Below, one piece after another: positions 57,138 to 64,000 of a stretch of DNA of 64,000 nt (the stretch's first letter is position 1; each line of letters opens with the position of its first letter). The translations under genes were made by a program, and so were the position numbers. The DNA comes from Neptunomonas japonica JAMM 1380 (lineage in GTDB: Bacteria > Pseudomonadota > Gammaproteobacteria > Pseudomonadales > Balneatricaceae), in the NCBI RefSeq assembly GCF_016592555.1, contig NZ_AP014546.1:558001-622000 (forward strand). The letters are read 5' to 3'. The notes under the pieces are model-generated. The model saw only the letters and a list, made by a program, of their open reading frames with translations. It did no database searches and was not told the DNA's origin.

Positions 57138-58583
57138 TTAGGCGCGGATGTAAGTCGTTTTTACAATGGTGTAAAACTCTTTAGCATAAGTGCCCTGTTC
57201 GCGAGGCCCGAAGCTTGAATCTTTGCGTCCACCAAACGGCACGTGATAGTCAGTACCTGCTGTTGGCAAATTCACCATGACACAACCTGTTTTAGCGTTA
57301 CGCTTGAAGTCTGTTGCGTATTTCAAAGAGGTCGTACAGATACCACCAGTCAGACCGAAGTTTGTATCGTTCAGAGTGGCTAATGCTTCGGCATAATCTT
57401 TAACTTTGATGACACATGCGATTGGCGCGAATGCTTCTTCGCGGTTAATTGTCATGTCATTGCTAGTGTCGGTGAATAGCGCTGGCTGCATGTAGTAGCC
57501 GTCAGTTTCTTCTGTGAGTACTTCACCGCCATATACCAGAGTACCGCCTTCAGATTTGGCTGTTTCTAAATAGCGCAAGTTCTGTTCCATCTGGCGAGCA
57601 TCGGCAACTGCACCAATGTGAACGCCCGCTTTAAGAGGGTGGCCAACAACGAGCTTTTTCATACGCGCTATAACGGCGTCAACAAAGCGGTCATGGATAC
57701 CTTCCGTAACGATTAAGCGAGAAGACGCCGTGCATTTTTGGCCTGTACCGCCGTAAGCACCACCCACAGCACATTCCACTGCATTATCAAGGTCCGCGTC
57801 ATCTAAAACGACCAGCGCGTTTTTGCTACCCATCTCTAATTGGCATTTCACTAGGTTTACAGCAGTAGCAGCGGCAACTTTGCGACCAGTCTCTAAAGAA
57901 CCTGTAAACGTTAATGCATTGATACCACGTGAGTGGATCATTACATCACCTACTTCAGAGCCTGGGCCCATCACTAGGTTGAATGTGCCGGCTGGTAGGC
58001 CTTGGCGAGAGATGATTTCTGTTAGCGCCCAAGCACTTGCTGGTACTTGATTGGCCGGTTTGAAAACAATGGCGTTGCCAAATGCTAATGCTGGTGCAAT
58101 TTTCCAAGCACCGGTAGCGGTTGGAAAGTTCCAAGGCGTAATAATACCAACGACACCGACGGGCTCGCGGCGTGTTTCGATTTCAACACCTGGGCGAACA
58201 GACTCAGCTGTTTCACCCATCTGGCGAAGGACTTCGGCTGCGTAGTAATGAAAGAACTGACCTGAGCGGTAAGTTTCACCAACACCTTCTGCAAGCGTTT
58301 TACCTTCTTCACGTGCGAGTAATTCACCCAACTCATCTTTGCGTGCAATAAGTTCATCACCAATGGCCATAAGCACCGTGTAGCGTTGTTCTAAACCGCT
58401 TTTAGCCCATTCGGCTTGGCCAATAGCTGCTGCAGTAATAGCTGCTTCAGTTTGTGCCTTATCTGCTTGAGCATAATGACCGATCAGGTCGCTGGTATCG
58501 GCTGGGCTGATATTTGCCACGCTGTCATTGTTACCTTCTACCCACTCACCTGCGATGTAATTGTTAAATACTGAATCAGACAT
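57138..58583 (-). CDS. Aldehyde dehydrogenase, 2-oxoglutarate-semialdehyde dehydrogenase-like
   Basis: A 481-residue NAD(P)-dependent aldehyde dehydrogenase. Asn 152 (TPWNFP), Glu 250 (QLEMGSKN), Cys 284 (GGTGQKCTASSR) form the active site. The C-terminal SSFGPREQGTYAKEFYTIVKTTY is characteristic of the 2-oxoglutarate (alpha-ketoglutaric) semialdehyde dehydrogenase group that ends sugar-acid and hydroxyproline pathways, although succinate-semialdehyde or other semialdehydes are possible. First gene of the minus-strand operon, divergent from the LysR gene. Confidence 0.9.
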   Translation of the reverse strand: MSDSVFNNYIAGEWVEGNNDSVANISPADTSDLIGHYAQADKAQTEAAITAAAIGQAEWAKSGLEQRYTVLMAIGDELIARKDELGELLAREEGKTLAEGVGETYRSGQFFHYYAAEVLRQMGETAESVRPGVEIETRREPVGVVGIITPWNFPTATGAWKIAPALAFGNAIVFKPANQVPASAWALTEIISRQGLPAGTFNLVMGPGSEVGDVMIHSRGINALTFTGSLETGRKVAAATAVNLVKCQLEMGSKNALVVLDDADLDNAVECAVGGAYGGTGQKCTASSRLIVTEGIHDRFVDAVIARMKKLVVGHPLKAGVHIGAVADARQMEQNLRYLETAKSEGGTLVYGGEVLTEETDGYYMQPALFTDTSNDMTINREEAFAPIACVIKVKDYAEALATLNDTNFGLTGGICTTSLKYATDFKRNAKTGCVMVNLPTAGTDYHVPFGGRKDSSFGPREQGTYAKEFYTIVKTTYIRA

Positions 58584-58660
58584 ATTGACCTCCCGAATGT
58601 AGTTGGAATGATCATAAAACTTGTGCTGTAATAATAAAAATTAATAAATAATATCCAGTA

Positions 58661-58675
58661 ATAAGGTTTTCTTAT
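58661..58675. promoter_or_regulatory. Palindromic operator 1 for the LysR regulator (ATAAG-N5-CTTAT)
   Basis: ATAAGGTTTTCTTAT fits the T-N11-A form of LysR sites and ends one base before the lysR ATG; it contains the likely AAGG ribosome site. The other copy is at 59662-59676. Binding here would repress lysR translation/transcription and act on the divergent aldehyde dehydrogenase promoter. Inferred from repetition, not shown. Confidence 0.6.
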
Positions 58676-58676
58676 C

Positions 58677-59570
58677 ATGCTTCCAGAATTAAAAGTGACT
58701 CAGCTTCGCCACTTTGTTTGGGTGTCTGAATTAAAAGGGTTTCATGCTGCTGCGGAGAAAGCGCACCGTACTCAGCCGGCTATCTCGTTATCTATTCGTG
58801 ACCTTGAAAATAAGTTGGGTGAAGGGCTGTTTGAAAAGCGTAATGCCAAAACGGCTAAAACTGAGCTAACGCCGTTTGGAAGGTATTTTTTGCCTAAAGC
58901 AAAAGAGCTTATCGCGCATCATGATCGGATTGCTGAAGATATGATGCTGCTGTCAGAGCACAAAACAGGCCACTTGCGGCTTGCTTCAGTGCCCTCTATT
59001 GCTAGCCGGGTATTGCCAGAAATATTGTTGAAGTTTGTCGCTAACTCTCCTTCACTTCATGTGAGCTTCTTTGATGATAATTCAGATGCCGTATTGAAAA
59101 TGGTAGAGAACCAACAAGTTGATTTTGGTATTTCTCATTTGTTCCATGAGCAGGACCATAGCGATAAGGTGTTTACACCTATTTGGGAGGATCGCATTGG
59201 CGTGGTATGCCCAAAAGACCATCCATTGGCGGGAAAGGCGGGTATACATTGGAAAGAGCTAAGGCAGCATCGTCTTATCAGTAATGGGACTTCTCGGCTA
59301 TTGGAGGATACTGAGGCGCGGCCATTGCTCGGGCACTCTCAGTTTTATATATCGAATATGATTTCACTGATTGCCATGCTGGAGGCCGGGTTTGGTATGA
59401 CAACCCTGCCTTGGTATGCCTTCCCTAAAGAAAGTACGACGTTGCAGTTCATACCATTGGAAACCCCTGAAGTTACGCGGCGCATTGGGATTGTTAAATT
59501 GAGTAATAAGTCACTCACGCCTCCGGCTCAGGCGCTTGTTGATTTTATTCTTGCAGAGAGTAAAAGTTGA
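58677..59570 (+). CDS. LysR family transcriptional regulator
   Basis: A 297-residue regulator: N-terminal winged helix-turn-helix (LRHFVWVSELKGFHAAAEKAHRTQPAIS) and a two-lobed effector-binding domain (about 90-295). It lies between the two divergent operons, and identical palindromes flank it, so it is the likely local regulator, with the operon's substrate or an intermediate as inducer. Effector identity is unknown. Confidence 0.92.
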   Translation: MLPELKVTQLRHFVWVSELKGFHAAAEKAHRTQPAISLSIRDLENKLGEGLFEKRNAKTAKTELTPFGRYFLPKAKELIAHHDRIAEDMMLLSEHKTGHLRLASVPSIASRVLPEILLKFVANSPSLHVSFFDDNSDAVLKMVENQQVDFGISHLFHEQDHSDKVFTPIWEDRIGVVCPKDHPLAGKAGIHWKELRQHRLISNGTSRLLEDTEARPLLGHSQFYISNMISLIAMLEAGFGMTTLPWYAFPKESTTLQFIPLETPEVTRRIGIVKLSNKSLTPPAQALVDFILAESKS

Positions 59571-59914
59571 TTGAGGTCAGTATTGGCTAATTATTTTATG
59601 CAAAATTGAAGATGAAGAAAGGGTCTCTAATATAGGAAAAATAATGGTTTAAGGTTGTTTGATAAGTATTGCTTATCGGGTGATATAACCTTTTGATTTG
59701 AGTGGTATTGGTTATTTGGCTGATGATAAGTAGCCCTTGTTGCAAAATTGCTCTATTTGATTTTCTTGAAGGTGGGCTTCCTCTGTCAATAATGATTATA
59801 GACAAAGCCAGCAGAGGGTTAGAAGCGTCATGGTTTTGAGCACATCTATGCTGCCGCTGATTTGATATCAGCATTCTGAAACCAGATGTGAGCAAACAAA
59901 CGAGGATAAAAATA
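59571..59914. other. Promoter region of the second catabolic operon
   Basis: 344 bases without a gene between lysR and the 583-residue protein. It contains the second palindromic operator; the rest is AT-rich and includes an inverted pair (GCTGCCGCTGATTTGATATC region) without clear function. Confidence 0.6.
59661..59677. promoter_or_regulatory. Palindromic operator 2 (GATAAG-N5-CTTATC)
   Basis: GATAAGTATTGCTTATC is a perfect 17-bp palindrome containing the same ATAAG-N5-CTTAT core as the site before lysR. It is about 240 bases upstream of the 583-residue gene, so an upstream activating position is likely. Confidence 0.6.
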
Positions 59915-61666
59915 ATGACAACGCCAGCAGCCATCAATGCAGCCCTTAGGGGAGGTAACGCACTGCCGCTACGACCTATTAATCAGGTTATGAATCTTGA
60001 GCGCTTGGGTGCAATGCATCAAAGCCGATTAAGTTTTATGCGTACACTAGTCCGCCGTATTATGCGTGAGCGTTGGCAGATTGAACCATCGCGATTTGAA
60101 CTTGATGCACAGGGTTACGGCACTGTGGTTTATGAAGTTAAAGCGCCTCATGGCCTGTTTAGTTTTGTTTTATTTTCTGATTACTTGGCCCCTGAAGATC
60201 GTAATGACCGTGTCATTGCTACTCAATGGGATCTTACTATGGCTCTAGTGGATGGTGAAGTTGATGATATCTATCTTGAAAAGCTGCGCCAGAACGTTCC
60301 TAAGCAAGAAGCAGGGCGAGTAGATTCTCGAGTGTTTGTGTTATCGCGCGCCAACCGCAGTGCGCGCAATTTTGACTATGTTGTTAATCAACTGGCTCAA
60401 GGAAAACAGCCGGATGTTGCTAAAATTGCACAGGTCGGGTACTTGTATCGAACGACGGCTGTTTATGGCAGTGGTAAGTTAGGTATGGCAGATTGGGAGA
60501 AGGTATCTACACGATTCCCCGATTTTGCACGCCCTTTTGCGGCGGAGATGTTTGTTTGTCTAATGCTACGTAATTTCAGCCTGCTACAAGCTGAGTATAT
60601 AGCCAAGAACCAATCTCCCGCTTCTTTTGCGCCGATGCAGCCAGAAATTAAGCGTTTCTTTGGTATTGGTAACTCAACCGGTTTGGGAATGGCCCCTTAT
60701 CTAATAAATCATCCGATATTGATTAATCAATGGGTTGAAATGCGAGAGTTAGCACTGGCTCGCATTAGAGTATTAGGTGGAATTGATGCTCATGTTTATC
60801 AGCAATTGGATAAGTTGATTGATCGTTGTTGTGTTCATACTGCCGAAACTGTGACCGAAGATGAGTGGCAGAGCGCTAATAATCAGCAAGTCCTTAAAGA
60901 TATGGACGCGCTCAAAAAGCGTGTTGCAGTTTCTTTCAATAATTGGAATGAGTTATTGCAGTGGAGTGAAGAGCATTGCTCTTTGCAAGGTCAGGAAATG
61001 CTGATTTCCATGATGTTGGAATTGTATCCCGAGCTTGTGGATGATCTAGAGGATTATCATACAGCAGAAGAGTTTCTGGACCTTGATCCTCTGATGCCAG
61101 TACAGCAGTTAAAAGAAGTGATAGAGCAGCGTTACGACTGGGCGTTGGCAATCGATTTTAATGCAGAGGGCGCGCGCGAAATTTTCTGGTACCGTTCAGA
61201 AGAAAAAATGGAGCCCCGCTTGGGTGGCACGGAGCTAGAAGATGGCCGTAAAAAGCAGATGGCGCTAGGTGTGGGGTACGCCGTACGTAAATGTTATGAC
61301 CAGCTGTGCGAGTATGTAGAAGCTTACCCTCAGCATACTGCCGCGCGCTTTATGGTGGCTAACCCTAAATTGCGAGGCATTGTGCGTAGAATTCAGACGA
61401 TGAATAAATGCGTATACGGCGATATACAGGCCAATTTACTAGATAGAAATGTTCTTCCAATGCACTTGTTACGCGCTAAATTAGCATTTTTTGGTGTCGG
61501 AAAATTTGATCCTCGATCGCGCTTATGGGTTCGTAATACGATGTTTCAGGGAGCTCCATTACTGGAAGATATCGGAAAAACATTTAATGACGATTGGTTT
61601 ATGCCATTAGCACCCAAGCAAGCAGCATCAATGAACGAATCAAATCCTGAAGCCTCAGCACAGTAG
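59915..61666 (+). CDS. 583-residue cytoplasmic protein of unknown function
   Basis: A long soluble protein with no signal peptide, no membrane helix and no motif I recognise. Alpha-helix-rich, acidic in the middle (about 330-420), with a Cys pair (DRCCVHTA) and many Arg/Trp residues. It resembles conserved hypothetical proteins that travel with the DUF3726-type gene in marine bacteria, but I cannot name a family. ATG 59915 is chosen because GAGGA at 59902-59906 is eight bases upstream; a GTG at 59888 is less likely. First gene of the plus-strand operon. Confidence 0.8.
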   Translation: MTTPAAINAALRGGNALPLRPINQVMNLERLGAMHQSRLSFMRTLVRRIMRERWQIEPSRFELDAQGYGTVVYEVKAPHGLFSFVLFSDYLAPEDRNDRVIATQWDLTMALVDGEVDDIYLEKLRQNVPKQEAGRVDSRVFVLSRANRSARNFDYVVNQLAQGKQPDVAKIAQVGYLYRTTAVYGSGKLGMADWEKVSTRFPDFARPFAAEMFVCLMLRNFSLLQAEYIAKNQSPASFAPMQPEIKRFFGIGNSTGLGMAPYLINHPILINQWVEMRELALARIRVLGGIDAHVYQQLDKLIDRCCVHTAETVTEDEWQSANNQQVLKDMDALKKRVAVSFNNWNELLQWSEEHCSLQGQEMLISMMLELYPELVDDLEDYHTAEEFLDLDPLMPVQQLKEVIEQRYDWALAIDFNAEGAREIFWYRSEEKMEPRLGGTELEDGRKKQMALGVGYAVRKCYDQLCEYVEAYPQHTAARFMVANPKLRGIVRRIQTMNKCVYGDIQANLLDRNVLPMHLLRAKLAFFGVGKFDPRSRLWVRNTMFQGAPLLEDIGKTFNDDWFMPLAPKQAASMNESNPEASAQ

Positions 61667-61675
61667 GAGAACGCT

Positions 61676-62434
61676 ATGCATGTATCAATGATAGAACTCA
61701 AAGCTGCTCTGCGGCGCTGTTTTGAGGCCAGTGGTTATTTTGTCGGCAATTATGAAGATGCTGCCAATATGATTTTGTGGCTTGAAAAGCACGGTCTGAA
61801 TGGTTTGGGTGAATTAGATAGAGCAATTTCATACATAAAAGAAGATAAAGAGAAATCGTTAAGCACTGTTGTTTATGAAGATAACACGTCCGCTATTATT
61901 GATAGTAATGGCCGCAGTGCACTTAACTGTATAGCAGCTTCTGTCGATTTGGCCCATGCTAAGGCTCTAGAGTGTGGTATCGCTACTGTTACGGTTCATA
62001 ATTGCCACAATCGTATGTTCGTACTAAAAGCGTTAACTGACTGCGGAAGGCGTGGTATAAGTGCGGCTGCTTATTGGCAAAATGGCAGCCAAGTTGTTAC
62101 TGAGCATGCTGTTGCGATTAAAGCCGGTGATCGATACCCGAGTTACAGTGAAGCTACCACCAATTTAGCAAGCCTTGAGGTGACGGCTGGAGAGAAACAA
62201 GCGTTGACGATTATCTGTAGTTCTCGTGTAGATTTGACCGCTTCTTTACAACAATCTAAAGGGAACTCAAATGCTCGTTATGTGAGTGCTTCACAAGTGG
62301 CGAAAAATAAAGAATATAGCGTTGATCATGGTATCGAAATTGATGAACAGCTATGGGCTGAAATCAACAAAATCGGCGAAGGTATCTTAGTTGAAAATAC
62401 AGAGCGTTCGCGGATGGGGGCTGGGGGGAGGTGA
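61676..62434 (+). CDS. DUF3726-type protein, probable reduced Ldh2/YiaK-like dehydrogenase
   Basis: A 252-residue protein nine bases after the previous gene. Its order of motifs follows the Ldh2 (malate/lactate dehydrogenase type 2, YiaK, DpkA) family: EKHGLNGLGELDRAISYI in the place of the catalytic SHG segment, IDSNGRSALNCIAASVDLAHAKALECG (cofactor-side helix), and VTVHNCHNRMFVLKALTDCGRRGI in the place of the NSxHxG segment. It is about 80-100 residues shorter than those enzymes. An oxidoreductase on an imine or 2-hydroxyacid is a hypothesis only. Confidence 0.6.
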   Translation: MHVSMIELKAALRRCFEASGYFVGNYEDAANMILWLEKHGLNGLGELDRAISYIKEDKEKSLSTVVYEDNTSAIIDSNGRSALNCIAASVDLAHAKALECGIATVTVHNCHNRMFVLKALTDCGRRGISAAAYWQNGSQVVTEHAVAIKAGDRYPSYSEATTNLASLEVTAGEKQALTIICSSRVDLTASLQQSKGNSNARYVSASQVAKNKEYSVDHGIEIDEQLWAEINKIGEGILVENTERSRMGAGGR

Positions 62435-62476
62435 GCTTCGGCTTTCAAGGCTAATCCAAGTTGGTTTTAGTCACTC

Positions 62477-63214
62477 ATGATTAGCTACTCTGTATTGGAT
62501 CTATTAGCGCTGCTGATAGTCATGAGTGGGATCATTCTGCAAACCTGGGTAGGTATTGGTTTTGGCTTACTGGCTGCACCAATACTCTACTTAGTTGATC
62601 CTGCTTATGTGCCAGTTCCTGCTCTAATCTTAGGGTTTAGTCTGTCGTTACTCTTGGTATTAAATCAGCATAAACTCCTGTGTTGGCGACGGGTTCTGCC
62701 CGCGATTATTGCGCGCTTTCCCGGTTGCTGGTGCGGTGCTCTTCTATTGGTTAGCGTCCCTCCCAATCTACTTAGTATACTGTTCGGCTGTGTTTTATTG
62801 ATGGCCGTTTTAACATCCCTGTATGCCTGCAAAATTACACTAAACTCTATAACACTATGTGTCGGTGGCTTTTTCTCGGGTCTCATAGGTACAGCAACAT
62901 CGGTAGGTGGGCCGCCTATAGCACTGGTTTATCAGGGTGTAGATAGAATCACAGCACGTAATGAGCTTGCTGCCTTTTTTCTTATTGGAACGCCTATTTC
63001 AATATTGTTTCTTGCACTGCAAGGGCGGGTTGATATAGGTAGTCTATTGTTAAGCCTCAAGATGCTTCCAGGAGTGCTGGTTGGCTTTGGCATCGCCCGC
63101 CTTTGTGATAACCGTATTAGTGCATCTTCGAGTAAACCTGTACTGCTGTTTATCTCAAGTGCATCAGCCATCACGATTTTATATAAAGGAATTAGTGGCT
63201 GGTGGAGTGCTTAG
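62477..63214 (+). CDS. TSUP (TauE/SafE) family membrane transporter
   Basis: A 245-residue, about eight-helix transporter with the two-fold repeat of the TSUP family (VGIGFGLLAAPILYLVDPAYVP and GTATSVGGPPIALVYQGVDR). Members export sulfite, sulfoacetate or other small organic anions. It lies 42 bases after the DUF3726 gene, and is probably the last gene of the LysR-controlled operon; export or uptake of a pathway product is inferred. Confidence 0.88.
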   Translation: MISYSVLDLLALLIVMSGIILQTWVGIGFGLLAAPILYLVDPAYVPVPALILGFSLSLLLVLNQHKLLCWRRVLPAIIARFPGCWCGALLLVSVPPNLLSILFGCVLLMAVLTSLYACKITLNSITLCVGGFFSGLIGTATSVGGPPIALVYQGVDRITARNELAAFFLIGTPISILFLALQGRVDIGSLLLSLKMLPGVLVGFGIARLCDNRISASSSKPVLLFISSASAITILYKGISGWWSA

Positions 63215-63417
63215 TCTCTCTAGCATGTGATGTTGTGGCATCAGTTTAATTCTTCTCTTTGTGAATATAAGAATTGTTAGTTAAAGATAGAAACTCAATA
63301 GCTAAGTAATGGCTTGATTTAAAGCAGCTAAACTGTTTCAAGTGGGATGCTTTTCAAGTGATCGAATAAGCGCTATAACTAGTATTAAAGATTCGCAATA
63401 CAAAGGAATATGTTCTT

Positions 63418-64000
63418 ATGTGCCGGATTCTGTTTAAAATTATTCTTCTGTCCTTGTTGGCTTCAACATCTCAAGCTTCTCTTTTAAAACAAGATGTACC
63501 CGATGTAGGTGTTTCTTCTTTATTGCTCTTTGAAAATGATCCTACTTTTGCTCGTAACTCACAATTACAGGAGTTGATGGCATTGATGGAAGCGGGTAAA
63601 CGCGATGAAGCGAATCTTAGAATTGCTCGTTTGCTTGCAAAAAATAATCAGGATAAAGGTGCGCTTGAGCTTGCCGGTATTTCATTGATGCAGATGAAAA
63701 ACTTTAAAGTTGCAGAAGAAGCGTTCCGCCGATTAATGCAGCTCCCTCCTGTAAAGCCGTCGGTAATAACAAGATATGGCGTAACAAAAATAATTAATGG
63801 GGATGTTGAATTTGGGGTAAAGCTACTTAGACAAGTTGTGCAATATACTCCTAATGATGCACTGGCTAATCGTTACTTAGGTTGGGTAGCCGAAAAAACG
63901 GGTGATGTTGTTGGTGCCGCTGCTTATTTATCTAAACTTCCAAGCGTATCTCAAGTAGGAGCCCAAGAATATCATGTCGCGCTTGCTCGTAATAACTATG
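63418..64000 (+). CDS. Exported helical-repeat (TPR-like) protein, 3' end outside window
   Basis: The frame stays open from ATG 63418 to the window edge (194 codons). A signal peptide (ILFKIILLSLLASTSQAS region) is followed by repeated helical pairs with TPR spacing (AGKRDEANLRIARLLAKN; KNFKVAEEAFRRLMQL; NDALANRYLGWVAEKTGD). Its role is unknown; TPR proteins of exopolysaccharide/PEP-CTERM systems and wall-associated lipoproteins look similar. AAGGA lies ten bases upstream of the chosen ATG; a nearer ATG at 63410 is in another frame. Confidence 0.8.
   Translation, partial: MCRILFKIILLSLLASTSQASLLKQDVPDVGVSSLLLFENDPTFARNSQLQELMALMEAGKRDEANLRIARLLAKNNQDKGALELAGISLMQMKNFKVAEEAFRRLMQLPPVKPSVITRYGVTKIINGDVEFGVKLLRQVVQYTPNDALANRYLGWVAEKTGDVVGAAAYLSKLPSVSQVGAQEYHVALARNNY

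Noticed and set aside
63310..63330. TGGC...GC resembling a sigma-54 promoter before the last gene
   Set aside because: The GG-to-GC spacing is one base too long and the TTGC element is absent.

Overview
The window is 64 kb of chromosome from a gammaproteobacterium with moderate-to-low GC. Gene content and order point to a marine Oceanospirillales-type bacterium (relatives of Neptuniibacter, Amphritea or Marinomonas). This rests on pseudomonad-like features (a long psi subunit next to rimI, a 555-residue LeuA, a RegBA pair), enterobacterial-like synteny blocks (ybeX/Y/Z-lnt, dacA-ybeD-lipB-lipA, the EF-P modification genes), and BCCT osmolyte uptake. Species assignment is inference. I saw no rRNA, tRNA, CRISPR array, prophage or insertion sequence.

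Layout. 1-4.4 kb: end of parE, then parC, then a convergent membrane protein carrying a degenerate nucleotide-cyclase-like domain. 4.6-16.5 kb: a long plus-strand run for NAD, ribosome, cell-wall and lipoate functions (proA, nadD, rsfS, rlmH, mrdA, rodA, mltB, rlpA, dacA, a D-amino-acid aminotransferase, ybeD, lipB, lipA). 16.6-24 kb: OsmC-like protein, c-type cytochrome, holA-lptE-leuS, purC. 24.2-28.3 kb: a PEP-CTERM protein behind a near-perfect sigma-54 promoter, an RhlE-like helicase, a MOSC protein and small unknowns. 28.4-30.8 kb: trpR-trpE-trpG behind a trp operator. 30.7-36 kb: lnt-corC-ybeY-ybeZ-miaB on the minus strand. 36.2-43.1 kb: EF-P and both of its modifying enzymes, EpmB and EpmA, interrupted by an AT-rich hydrolase/autotransporter cassette. 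43.2-51.2 kb: a PatB-type lyase, leuA with a candidate leucine leader peptide, holD-rimI, a response-regulator diguanylate cyclase, a second unrelated leuA and an Lrp-type regulator. 51.3-53.9 kb: a RegBA-like redox two-component system.

54-63.2 kb: the least explained region. A LysR regulator lies between a minus-strand operon (KGSADH-like aldehyde dehydrogenase, M19-family protein lacking its HxD metal site, BCCT transporter, then RidA) and a plus-strand operon (583-residue protein of unknown function, a DUF3726-type protein that looks like a reduced Ldh2/YiaK dehydrogenase, and a TSUP/TauE-SafE transporter). The same 15-bp palindrome, ATAAG-N5-CTTAT, lies in both promoter regions. This suggests one regulon that imports and breaks down a small, probably quaternary or N-methylated, compound. 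The substrate cannot be read from sequence. A partial exported repeat protein runs off the right edge.
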